A DNA stretch of 64,000 bases from contig OZ017802.1 in the NCBI GenBank assembly GCA_963969395.1, positions 8,744,501-8,808,500 on the forward strand, given 5' to 3'. Every line of letters starts with the position of its first letter. Position 1 is the stretch's first letter. The translations under genes and the position numbers were made by a program. This DNA is from Pseudoscleropodium purum. Lineage: Eukaryota > Streptophyta > Bryopsida > Hypnales > Brachytheciaceae. This document shows positions 1 through 12,900 of this stretch, piece by piece. The notes beneath the pieces are model-generated. The model had not been told where the DNA came from. It worked only from the letters and a program-made list of their open reading frames with translations, and did no database searches.

Positions 1-195
1 TAAATGTAGATATCTTGCAATCTATGTAGCCAAAAATTTTGAAATTTTTTCCACACATTCTCATACTAGTTAGGTATAAGATCCTACGGTTATATGTGGG
101 GAAAAAAACAATTAAATTTTTTTTTTTACCTTTTGCTTTAGATTTAGTAGCTTTGAGTGTTTTTTGGTAGAAAAAGGGCCTTGATCCTTTAGAGG
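1..195 (-). repeat. Partial unit (A1) of the 950-bp TTAA-bounded repeat family
   Basis: This is the end of a repeat unit cut by the window edge. It carries family landmarks seen elsewhere in inverse orientation (38924-39855, 59505-60690): a segment reading AAGATCCTACGGTTATATG and the terminal motif CCTTTAGAGGTTAA. It shares the TTAA at 196-199 with the next unit. No coding capacity is seen. Confidence 0.7.
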
Positions 196-199
196 TTAA

Positions 200-1147
200 C
201 CTCAAAACACCCTAATTGTGTTTTTTTGGCAAAATAGAAATTTTGGGCAACTCAGCACGAATGGAGTTTTTATTTTTTTTGCTAAAATTTTAATAAGCCA
301 TGTGCCCAAAGAGTAGCTTTAAGGTCCAACAATCTTCATAACTTTTAACTATATGGGCAAAAAGTTATTGTATGATATGTACTTTTCATTGCTCGACAGG
401 TAGCCCGGGCAACAAAAAAAACTTCTCTGAAAATCATTTTTTTAAGAAATTAAAACTTGAAGTTGGTTCTTTAGATTTATATATACTTGGAAAGATTTGA
501 ATCATTCCATTTTGATTAATGAGTCAAAAGTTATGAGGAGTTTTAGTTTGTGGGAGTTTGTGGGTCGACAATGAATCTCTATTCTAAGACAAACTTTGAA
601 GTCCTTTATTTAACTCAATTTTCAATATTTTTGGGAAAAAATAAAAACATTGGGTGTAGATTGTTTATTACAACAATGCAACCATTGGAATTGTCATTTT
701 TCAATTCCATAAATAGACTGTTAACAATTTAGTATTATGAATTATTCTCTATTCTTTTCTACTTATGATTTTTTTTTTCTTTATATTGTATGATTCCAAA
801 AGATCTTAAAACTTTCAAGCATGTATCCAACTTGACTTGAAAAATGTATCCATAGAATTGCAACTATTTTGGACATATTTTCATACAAGTGTGACCTTCT
901 GAAGTGTAGCCACCCGGATTTTCGTAGGACCAAAAAAAAGGAAATTTGTCACTTCAAATACTAATAACTTGTAATCTACATGGTGGAATTTTATGAAATT
1001 TTTTCCACATGTTTTCAAATAAGCTTACTACAAGATCCTATAGTTACATGTGTCCAATAATGTTTTTTTTCCTAAAATTTGGTAAATGTACTAGAAATGG
1101 TAGTTTGGAAGCATTTTTGGTGGAAACATAGTCAAATCATTTAGGGG
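200..1147 (-). repeat. Full unit (A2) of the 950-bp TTAA-bounded repeat family
   Basis: This 948-bp unit lies between TTAA at 196-199 and TTAA at 1148-1151. Read on the minus strand it follows the same order of landmarks as the copies at 38924-39855 and 59505-60690: the CCCCTAAA terminus, the CATGTGGAAAAAAT segment, the CAATGGTTGCATTGTTG segment near 670-690, and the CTCATAACTTTTGACTCATT segment near 520-540. The 60-codon ORF inside it (550-732) is not conserved in the other copies. The family was recognised only by comparing copies within this window. Confidence 0.7.
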
Positions 1148-1151
1148 TTAA

Positions 1152-2564
1152 AGGTTACAGTCGAGAAACCACTAGTCTTAAAGCCAATACACCTAAAAAA
1201 AGAACTTGTGTTTCTTGCAATCATCCATTTGTCTTTATGTTCTTGGTATATTGGGGTGATTCAAACTTGTTTGAAAAGAAGTAAGGCATCATTGCAATCT
1301 CTTATGACATTAAAGGAATAAATATCTAGCACTTGGTTTGGTGATTGGGAGTCAATTGTCATCATTAATGGAGGGTACACTTTGTCTTTCCAATCATTAG
1401 AAAAGAGTAGGAAAAAAAATTTAGAAAAAAAATGTTTAAAAGGACTAACAACCATCAAATGGTCAATTGGCTCTTTATAGATAATGCAATGGGATCACTC
1501 TCCATTTGTGCAAAAACAGATTAGTTGACTAAAGTACATTCAAAATCTTTGAACTTCCTATTCCATTGGAATAATTGATAATTTGGCATTCCTAAATAAG
1601 TGCAACAAGACAACAACGGATCACCGTAGTTAATAGGAACAAAAACCCATTCCTTGAATTTTAAATCACTACAGGCACGTAGATGTCAGGAACATGAAAA
1701 AATTCCTTGCATTTCTAAATCACTACAGGAACGTAGATCTCATGATTCCCTTGTCCCTCCAGAGCACTTCAGCGATTATATGGTTCTTGTGTGAAAAAAA
1801 AGTCTTCCCCAACTCATTGGAATTGAAAAGAGGATCAGTGAGATGAGATAGAACACCATGAAGGGCCAATCGTGGAGTAAGAAGATTCGGGTATATTCTG
1901 AAAAGGAACGACTGAAGTCCAGCTGACATAGAATCTTTCGAGTTACCGTAAGTAGAGAATCGAAGAGCAGGTATTCCTCGCGAAATCTCTGAAAACATCC
2001 TGGTAGACAACTTCGAAAACGCAAGTGCTTCAAAAGGACAATCAGAAAAGTCCCACAGTGAACATTAGAAGGCGAGCTGAACAGGAGAAAACACCTGCCA
2101 CAACTCACTCATGAAAAAACCGAAGTCCAATAGTCGTTGTGCGTTAAGCAAGGATGTCAGCTCGACATCTTCGTCTTCTGTCTTCATAATACAGAAGAAT
2201 ACTAATTATAAATTTCTTAGAACAATTACAACAAACTACTTCCAGAATTTCTAATCAGCGGGACGTAAGGAACATTCTGCTCGGAATCACCACTGCTCTC
2301 TTCAGCTAAACACAGTGATGACGAGAGGCCCACAAAAACCATGCGAACCACGGCCGGCAGTCAGTGAACTATCCAGGTGAAATACGTCAGCTTGCTGTCC
2401 TGAGAAAATCTAAGACTATCAATCAAACATTACAAATGATGGTACACAGATCGGATACTACCGGTAGGTGCCGATCCGATCCAAGTCTAGGTGCCGATCC
2501 GATACCCAATATCAAAAATACTTTGATGTGGTTCCCTCTGAAGAAAAGCATGTCAAAATGAGTA
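1152..2564. other. Downstream flank of MOR1, probably including its 3' UTR
   Basis: No gene is recognised here. Overlapping minus-strand ORFs at 1723-2108 resemble no family I know and have no conserved frame, so they are more likely 3' UTR or intergenic. A 16-bp direct repeat, TAGGTGCCGATCCGAT, occurs twice with a 23-bp period from 2465 and 2488. No clear polyadenylation signal could be fixed. Confidence 0.4.
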
Positions 2565-3912
2565 TCATCTTTGGGTGATCTCATATTCCAATCCACCCCC
2601 GGCCTTCAGTCTTTCCATGCGCGCTTGCAGACCTGAAAGCGCCTTGTCCTCACCCACATCTCCAGACGAACTGGACCGAGAGTGTGACATTGAGCCATTA
2701 GAAGAAAAAGTACTTGAGTGAGATACTGTAGCTCCAGTTGCTCCTGCTTGAATACTTTTCATCCTCTCCCTTATCGCGTCTAAAGTGCCCCCCATAGCTT
2801 GGTTGTTGGGTTTCAAATCACCAAAACCTGTCAAAACAGAAGAGGCAAACTGAACATCAAAACAACTTAAGACAACCCACATCATTCGAGAACATGCAGC
2901 TTAACAGACCCCCTGGAAGCTAAAGGCAATTAGGGAAATTCGTGCAAGACTCTCACCTTGTGCGGTAGCCATAACATTATGTCCCGCAGATGATTTTAAA
3001 GGCAATGACTCAGTAAATTCAGTAGACCTTGGATCTGAATATGAAGGGCTGTTATTATCCTCAAATGCATGCAAATCATGAGAGCTACCACTTTCCACTC
3101 CAACACCCTGGCCCCTTCCCCGATGTTGAAATGACGTTGCTGATTTAGTGTATGAAACGGTCGGAGACGACACTGGTGGAGGCGTGGCGATAGGAATGCT
3201 TCCAAAAGTCCTACCAGCAGCTGCATTTCTTTCCATCTGCCAAAGCAAAAGTCAACCACATCGTGATTGGGTAGTCCTTGGGAATGTAAACAGTCTCAAA
3301 CAGCGTCTTAAAATGGCCACTAGCGTCAAAAAGTCGAAGAGTGGCGTCAAAAAGTTCGAGTTGGATCATACGCCAACCTGGGCAATGCCGTCGCTGATAT
3401 ACGTCCGAAAAGCTTCACTTGCATTTTGCAGCTGGGAGAATATATCCACCTGTTCCGAAAGAGAACATGTCAAAAGGTCAATAAGAACAGTTCCAATAAG
3501 CACACCAGGTTATTGTGGAACGAGAAAAAAACTAAACAAAATTCTACATTCAAATTGAAGCCAACCGAAAGAAAAAGCACCAGTTACACACCTGCGGATA
3601 TAGCTGTGTAATGCGATACAACTCATAAAGTCCAATTGTGCAAGTCTGCTTATCACCAATTTTCTTGAACACTGCAGCGAGTTCTTGCTGCAAAAATTGA
3701 AACGAACAAAAACAGAAAACCAAATTATCATCACAAATATGCAAGTTTCGTTGACAAGAGATATCGCAGTCTCATAAACTTAGCAAGAATTTACTAGTGC
3801 GCAAAGTAGAGAGCTAACGTACTTTCAGCTGGGTTTCGGCAGAATGATTTGACGGTGAAGAACCTCCATTGTTTGAAGCAGACCATTGTGTTTGTCCAAC
3901 TGTTCCCAAGGT
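2565..3912 (-). other. MOR1: MOR1 exons 48-52: C-terminal tail (residues about 1707-1972)
   Basis: Exons: 3823-3912, 3592-3687, 3378-3449, 2957-3236, 2565-2827. Exons 49-50 encode AAVFKKIGDKQT and IFSQLQNASEAFRTYISDG, a short conserved helical module. Exon 51 is a long Ser/Pro-rich disordered exon starting MERNAAAGRT. Exon 52 has GTLDAIRERMKSIQAG and DKALSGLQARMERLKAGG. The latter two are short amphipathic helices conserved at the extreme C-terminus of plant MOR1. Confidence 0.93.
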
Positions 3913-6900
3913 CTAAGAGATTCCACGCAGATAAGAACCAAACAACCATCAACAAACTTGTACAACGAACCAACTAGGCAGTAAAAATTTAAACACAGAA
4001 AGTTGCACATCAAAGAATGTAGCATGAAATAGATGATTCTACACGTCAATAGATATTACATTGAAACAAATTGTCAATCCTCTTTTGAGGATTACTATCC
4101 TATACACATTTTGACAGATGACTAAAATTTTTACTGCTATACAGGGGATATCTAGCCTCTATTAACGTCACAAGTCAGCTATATTCCTAAATACTGTCTA
4201 AAGAAACACTGGATTCTAGACATCACGCCGGACTAACTTCGTCAATCAAATTAAAAGACTGTTATATCCACTCCTCGGGCTCTCAAAAAACACAGTGAAA
4301 TATATCCGATCTACGTACACCAAAGTTAATAGAAATTTCACTTTCTTATCATAGCACCTGAAGGTTGAGGTCGATGTAAGCAAGAATAATAGGTTGAGGC
4401 TCCCGATCAATCGGCACCAACGAAAGGTGACCTTTAATTGCAGTTCCACGAAGCTTCACTAGCTCATGCAACAGCGTCTTAACCATCCGCAACGGTTTAT
4501 CATCTGCTCCAGCTCTGTTTCAGACAAATGTTTTTTTAAATTACTGAATGACAAAATATAGTCAAAAGATTGAGCACGTATAAAAGGCAATTCTGCAATC
4601 TGAATAGGATATGAAAATAGAATCCCATAACGTACCTTTTCCTTATTTCTGCCATTCCCAGCTCCTCAAAGTACTCATGAATGCTTTGAAGAATTCGATC
4701 AAGGTCAACTTCAAGCAACGTGGAACCAAGAACCTGCAACCAAAAAAGTTAGTCCGATACAAGATCCCTACATTTCGTTCATCAATGCAACTGTGAGACG
4801 TACGCATAGATTCTAACCTTTGTGAGCTTGATAAGGCACTTGACGACAAGATCTAGAAATTTCTGATTCCTAACAACTGCTGTCCCCTGTTGACGACCGG
4901 CGAACTTGGATGAACCCATAGGTCGGAGTAGGTAGATCAAGACAATGAATGCTGATGTGCGATCCGCATTTTCCTGGAAACAACGCCATTCGCATGTAAG
5001 TCACTAGAACCCATCAGGTCATAGACTTTATCTGGTCTTGTAGGGGTTTAAGCTTCATACATGTGCTTCAACCAGACGCTGATAGAATTATTTCCAAAAT
5101 TAGTAAAGATGACATCGGCTTACCAGAATTTTCAGCATCAGAACATTCATAGCCTTCAAAAGCTGACTCCCGTCATCCATCAGCAGGACTCGCTCGTCCA
5201 AGAGCCACACGAGAAGTTCAGTGATGAGATTATGCAGGGTGCCTTCCTTCACAGCTCTTGCAAGTTTCTTCACTTGAAATGTCTACACAAACAGGTTTAT
5301 AACCATTCAATGTCAGATATAGGTTCTTCGGGAGGACTTTCTTGTTCATACCAAGAGAGTTCTCAATAAACAAAAACGTACAGGTGAAGGGGAATAGTAC
5401 CATCCCATAGCTGAGCAACGGAAGTGGTTTATGCATAATATCAACGATTCGCAGAAATACCTGCATGAGGGTGTTGAGAACGTATTTACAAGATCTTGAC
5501 GAGGCTCCGGCAAGACCTAGATTGAAAGTTGTAGTGACCTGGCAGGGATTTGAATTTTGTAAGATTCAGTAGACGAACTAGCAAACATTCAGCTTAATTC
5601 TCAAGCAACAGTATACTCGCAACACATCATTCATATTTGTCTAGCCACAACATAATATTATTGAGGTGACCGATTACATTCGCCAAAAATGACCAATTAA
5701 AATCAAGCATTTGCACTTTCATCCAGCTCTATGCCAGCGATAGATCCCGAAAACACGAAATGAGAACACTTCCTTGACAACAATTCAAAGTGACGAAAGT
5801 CGGGTCTCTCACCTTCACAAAGAGAGTGGTGACAAGAAGGTCTGCGTCATTTGCAAGTTCATCAAGAGCCCCACTGTCGGGATCTCCAGCAGCTTTAGCT
5901 AACTCGTGACAAACGAGCTTTAGACCATCAACAACCTGGAAAGGATGACAAAGGAACTCACATCAAAAAGTGAACAACAAATGGCACAGCAATCTAAAAC
6001 TGACCCTATGTAAACTTTCCAAAAAAAGAGATAATTATATATTTAAATTCTTTGATTCTCGAGTACGTTCAACACCTTGTTCCAGAACAGCACTAGGAGA
6101 TACGAGGAATTAGATACTTAAGCAAAAAAATTCGATGATTGAACAGAGGAAACGAAACTAAGTAGAGGAATACAAATGATTGAAAAAGATTATATGAGAC
6201 AATTGACAATCATTCAGAAGATGATCAGCACCTGTTCAGATGATGTTGCATTGTTGATGATGTCAAGAGCTTCATTCCAGTCCAATGGACTCGATTGTCG
6301 CATACTTCCATGAGGTCCCTCAATTCCAACCTCAATGTGCCCATTACTTGATCCAGAACTGAAAGATGTAAAAGCAGAATCCATATATCCCAGTAGCCAT
6401 CAGAAAATAATGACTACGAAGCATTTCAAGTGCAACGTCAAATCATATGGATTTCCTTTCTAAAGTATGTTGAATTCGGAGAGACAAGTTCTCATGCCCA
6501 GGGTGGAATTAAATAGATAATGCCAAAAGTCTCGGATTGCTCATAAAATTAAGTAACAGACGGGAGTACTTGAGATTCGACCATCAAGGCTAAATACACC
6601 AAAGATATGAAAACAAAGATAAAACAGACTGTCCCGTAACCAGCGTTGGGTTGAACATGCACACATGCGATGGAGACAACTTCCGAGTAGTGAGATTCAC
6701 CGATATGCTCTAAGGCCTTAAAGTGTAGCTAAAATTCACAAAAAAATGGTGAATGCCTGTGATGTTCTTGCTGAGGCAAGTTACAGACAGGTCATCCTTT
6801 TTCCGCAGAATCCCTACCCAAAAGTCGTCCTAATTATCGCTTATCCCCGAACATTGGGAGAAAAGCAGACACAATTCCACTGTTTTCCGACTAACCTGGT

Positions 6901-9900
6901 ATCCATGGCAGAGCGCTTAACAGACGCTCTTCCTTCGTCTGCCCTTGCCTCGACGGCTCTTGCCTCGTCTGCTCTAGATCCACCAGGTTTACCTTCCTTT
7001 CTCTTATCCATTTCCCGAGCCTGCATTAAGAAAGAGTTAATATCAAAACATGCAACGAATGACAAGTATTTACTAGTGTAACGAGCTAAAAGGTCATGAA
7101 ACAGCACAACCGGAGTGAGGATTTCTCCAATGTTTTAGGACTCACCGTCCACTTGAACTTTTCCTCCATGACTCCTTTCTGTGCACTTGTAATCTTGCCT
7201 ACATACCTCCAGATATCTTCACCTGCAGATTACACAGAAAATATTAGTCTTCAAAAGATGTTGGTAAAGCCAAGTTGGAGGAGATTTCAAATATAGTTAT
7301 TGAGGCAGCATTCTAGAGTTGAATCCACACCTAAAATAATGGGGACACCTGACCAGGATATTACGCATCTAATTAAGTAATTTACACGCCCTGAACACGG
7401 AGAATCAATTCAAGATTTGCAGTTAATATGGCGTGATAGCTCAACTTCAAGCGGCAATCTGTATAGAGACAAATGAAACTACACAATATACTCATAACTC
7501 ACCCAGAATCTTGTACGCAGTTGCCAGTGCTGCTAAGGAGGCTTTCCGAATATCACCGTCTCTTTCGACAGTAAGTACTGCTATGGACGACAACGCTTTG
7601 GTAGAACCCACAATCTGCACATAAGGATGACGCTTCGTATACTCAGTAACTGCAAGGATTAGATCGAACTTTAAGACGTTTGATTACGACCAGCCGAAAA
7701 TAAGAAAATAAATTAGATCCTAAACTGATGCAACCAAAGACCTCTACCTCTGCCCATACTCACTAAAGAGTAAGAACAACGAACTAATTATGTCGTCAAC
7801 AAAGTGGGAGAAACATGGTAGTGGAAGTAAACATCGGCAACTAAATTAGGGTAAGAGGCATACTAATAATAACTTAACATAAAGAGCCTCAGAAACATTA
7901 CCGTAAGAAAGGCAGATGGCTTTTAAAAGTATCAATCCAGCATACAATCAGGTAGGCCATCCAATGTAAATTTCCACACTAACAGAATCACAATTAATAA
8001 AACCAGCACTAAACTGAACTATTATGAAATCAAGGGCCCGAGAACTCGGGAACAGGGAAATACCTCAATACCACACTGCTCGATCATAAACTCAATATTC
8101 TCGACACATTCAATCCTCGTGCGGTTATTCTTTGATTTAAGACCATCTGTCATAAATACAAACACTTTCGGAGCCGGGAAGATAGAGCATAAGAGCCTTG
8201 TCAACTCTCGAATTTTCTCACGGACCTTCTCAATGTTGTGTCCCGACTGATTCAAACAAGGAAATTGTCAGTCCAAACAAGGAACCGGTTAAATTCAAAA
8301 CACAATTCCAAAACCTAAATGTCTCGCAACATGTTCAAGCTACATCAATGTGAACAATACAGCACGACCAGAAAAGAGGTGACAAAAAAACTTTGAGTGA
8401 TATACCTTTTCCACCAAACAGGGAAACAAGATGTTTGCTTCAAACTCACTGAACATGTATGCTTCACCCTTTAGTCCCTCTACTAGGTCAAAGAGGAGGT
8501 CAATGACCTGAATCAGAACAATCAGAACAAGAGTCAAGACCATACCAGAGGAAAGTAACACTCGAAAATATAAAAGATCTTGATCCGGAACTAAACTCGA
8601 GGCATAGTGAAATAAAGATCAAGACCGAATCATCAGAGCTCAAAAAATACATTCTAGGTGAGGATTCTATGAAGTCCAAGAAAGAGTCTCACCTTCAGAA
8701 GACATGTCGTATTCGATTCAGCAAATCGTAATGAGCTCCACCGAAAAATGACATCCAGAATCTCGATGATCTCTTTCGTTTGATTTGGAATAGCCTATAC
8801 ACAATACGAACTAAACTATATTACTAGGACTAAATATGGTAAATTACTCCCAAAGATCCCGGCCCGATGGACAGTAAAGCGGTTAAACGCGAACACTTCA
8901 ATGTGGTCACTTTTAAAATTTCGTGACACATCAGAAAGCACAGAAGCTAAGGGACCATAAATAAAAGACAAGAGGTCAATACTGATAGACACAAAAGTTT
9001 ACATCAGTTTCCAACCTTCTGTTCGAGTAGACAACTAACAAGGCCAGTGCTAAAAATTAGAATAAATAAATCAACTACAGAAGACTCTATAGAAATATAT
9101 TGAGGAATTGTTGAAAGTATAATGACTTAAAAAAAAATGAGAGTGCACAAACCCTTTGAAGCAGCTCAAGGCCTTCAATCTGCTTCTTGAAATCCGGACT
9201 TAAGAGTTTTCTCTGGAGATCTTCCCGGAAAAATTTCACAATATCAGCCTGCAGCATACGCCATAACCAAGAAAAATAAGCAGTGACAATTTTCCGTTAC
9301 GACAGAAGCAATAATTCATAAAAATTATAAGAATTCAAACGACGTATAATGCCAGTAATTAATCACATGCCTAAGTTGCGTAACTTTCACAAATTTCACC
9401 CTTAAACGTCGACGCGGACACAAAACGTCCGATGGATGACAAGGAATACTTCTAGTAGGACAAGTTCAACTCTTCATCCTTGGAATTTTGTTGTGAAAAG
9501 GGAAGGTCTACTATAGTAGTTTGACTTCCAATGAGTACTTTTGCAATTTTTCAAGCCAATGATTCACACGGTAATGAAAAGGGATGGTTTCCAAGGTCAC
9601 CCGTTCGTCCTTTAAGGGTTAAAAGGAAAATCTTATTTCACCTCGACGTCATGTGGCTGTTCTCTCCTTGCAGCATCATCAAACTTATACTTCCGAAAAT
9701 TCAACCTTTCTCGTTCGACCTAAGCAGACAACGCAAACAGTGTGTGAGCGACCTGAGCATTGTCAAGTTCGCACGATAATGCCCCAAAGAGAAAAAGGGA
9801 GAATTGATAACGTATATAACTATTTATGTGATTTGTTTTAGAATGTAAAGAAGAAAATCTACTTTGGTCAATACCAGCAAGGTGTTAAGCACAACTAATT

Positions 9901-12900
9901 AGAACAAATAACCGAAACGACGGCAAACCTTGTGCGAGTCTTTTAGATTGAAAAGAGGTTGTCCCTGCATTTGCGAATCATACGCCTCCGCAGCTAATGT
10001 AGCTGATGTCTTCGTCTGTTTCGGACCCGATTGTCTCTGTCAAAATAGATACAGCACAGCCACGATAAGAAAAAATCTGTAAAACAAATTGAACTGTAGA
10101 GATTTTAAAATTGAACACATTAATTGAGACAAGTATGAGCTTGCCTAAGTGAAAATAGAATATGTAAGCAAACTAGCAACGAAAATTTGAACCAAAATTG
10201 TAGAACCCTCCACCTAACCAAACTCATTATAAAATATTCAAATCTGACAAGTATTAAAGGTATTTGTAGAAGGTGGCAGCCCAGATAGGGATGTGACTGT
10301 TGAGGTGATGAACCGTCTTATATTATATAAATAGCAGGACTTTTCGGAGCTTACAGAAGCTGCACCGCGGCCAATGGTACTAGGATTTCTACTTGACGCT
10401 CGAATCTCAGAAGAAGAAGCTTTGCTCCCAGCCTTGGGCGTAGTGCTTGCACTTGTGAAAGAATCTTCCGAGGCACCTGCACAAAATCCAAATTTTAACA
10501 TCACAAGTAGTTTATTTCACTGAAACACAAGGAAGAAGTGGCAGAATTAAAGATCGCATCAAATATAACGGGAGTACTAGAAATACACTCATAGATAAAA
10601 ATAAAGGTTATTGTAAGTAGACTAGAATACGGATTTCTCAGTACGCAAGCAAGTCGGTCATAAAACGTACTGGAGGATCTTTGATGATCGAAAACAGTCT
10701 GCAAAGCAGCGAGGGCTGATCCTTGAACACCTTTAGATGCTTTCATTACCTGAAATAGAGTTATTAGTTTAAAAACAAAGACTAGACCCTTCCGAATTGC
10801 TGCCAATAAGATATAACCCTAGACCTTGGAATGGAGACTGAACAGCACTATACCATAGAATCAGCAGAAGGTGGACAATACCATTCACGAAGAGTAGTCT
10901 GGCTATTCACCAACTACAAACAAAGGATCATTACCAGTTCAATATCGAAGACTCGAATAAGCTCCACCAAGCACGCTTCGGCCGATTTCCGCATGTCAAC
11001 AAATTTGTCCTGCAGCACCAAAATTAGCAAGAGCATCCAGCATAAGCAATGTGAATTTATTGCTGGAACTAATTTTTGGAACGTTACTTTAGACCACATG
11101 AAATTACTCATACCTGTAAACCCATAGAAATTGGCTTCACAAGCTGTAAAAGAGCTGGCTGATCCCCCTGTTTTGCAATATTCCGTGCTACCCACTCAAA
11201 AAGCTCCTTACGTCCTTCAGCAGATATTTTGGCCTCTACCAGGGCAGGAATAATATATGGAAGCTGCAAACACAGTTCTCAGATCAATAACCAACAACGG
11301 CAAGAATGACAACCACGCAGCGTTTCATCACATGATGGCTAGTAAGTTAAATAAAACATTCACGGACAAACACACGTTAAGAAAAGCACTGCTCACCATT
11401 TTATCAAGCTGCAATAGCAGTACCCAGGCATCTAACATCTTGATGACTGCTTCACGAACGACCTTCTTATTGTCGCCAAGGCATTTAAGGGCATCGCCCA
11501 AAATCCCCTGAACAGAACATGACAATCATACCAAATGAGTTAAAAAAACATTCACGGGTTCCATGAATACATATACGGTGCTTTCCATCCGGGAGAATAT
11601 CGGTATCAAAGATCATCAAACTCCAAGACACTTAAGATCACAAAATTACAACAACTGAGTCTGGCATGGCATTTACATCGAAAATTGACAACACAGGTGC
11701 ACATGATACGATGAACTTATTAACATCCAGAACTCACCTTGCTGTGTTTTTCAACAACCGACCCCATGGCTGTTGCTATCGTGCCGAGGGTGGCTAATGT
11801 CATCATTACCAAGTTCTTGTTTGAGTCATTTAACCTCGCTTTCAAGCTCATGAAAAGTTCACCTGAAAGCGACAGAAATTAAAGTATTATCCAACCAACA
11901 ACTGCGTCATACGACATTCTTGAGCACAATTACCATAGACGTCAACACAAAAAGGCAATCAAAAAATCAGTAAAAGAATTTGGTAGCTCATCAGGAAGAA
12001 TCAGCGATTACAAAATTGGGTCCGAAATCAAGGCGAATGCCACAAGCGATGTGAATTCTGTTCAGGTTTAAAGACAAGGGTGAATATGCTCTTCTATGAG
12101 AGGCTTAATGCCATCTGACAATAGAGGTCAAAAATTCAAAAATTTATTTCCCAAATGCAGGATAAAACTATGAAAGACGGTCTTCATTTATCTTCAAAAT
12201 GAACCTATTGGTGGAGGTCTACGACGACAATAGTCGAAAAATGTACCTGTTCCAGTAGGTTGAATCCTTTTATGAGCTTCCTCAATGATCCCATTCAAAA
12301 TCTCAAGTGACTCTTGTCTTAGCTGCATGAATGATTGGCCAAGTACGAACAATTATGCACAATTAAAGAAAAAAAATATCGTAGCAAGAACAGAATTATG
12401 AAACAATAGATGGCATATACAAGTGACATCAGCAAGAAGTTTATGTAGTGAGCGATGTATGTGTACGCACAAATTCTGGAATTCAATAATCTCCAATCAC
12501 ATCAGTTAGTCCTCCAATACATTTCCCCAAAGAAATAAAACCACATGAGGGAAATACGCTTGCCTTCCAGTCTGGGCTGCTCATATTTTTCAACAAAGTG
12601 GGAGTCAATTTTGCACTAATATCTTCGCGAGGTAAGCCATCAGTGCCGCCAGATGGGGCACCAACATCAACCGCTCGAATAGCTCGTTTCGGAGCACTTA
12701 CAGGTCCCTGACAAAATCTCCCATCAATTTAGACTGAAAATGTCTCAATAAAAAAAAATTGAATGCAGCAATGATGTAGAAGAATGATCCACACAATTTA
12801 CAGCAAGAAATTACCTCGTAAGGGTTCTTCTCAATTTCTGCTTCAATCATGGTTTGAAGCTGTGGCTTCACATCAGTTAAAAAGCCCTTCAGGTCTGCAA

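Noticed and set aside
550..732. 60-codon ORF inside repeat unit A2
   Set aside because: The equivalent segment in units C and E is interrupted, so it is not a conserved coding frame.
1723..2108. Minus-strand ORFs of 95 and 110 codons downstream of MOR1
   Set aside because: They overlap in two frames, lack known motifs and lie where the MOR1 3' UTR is expected.
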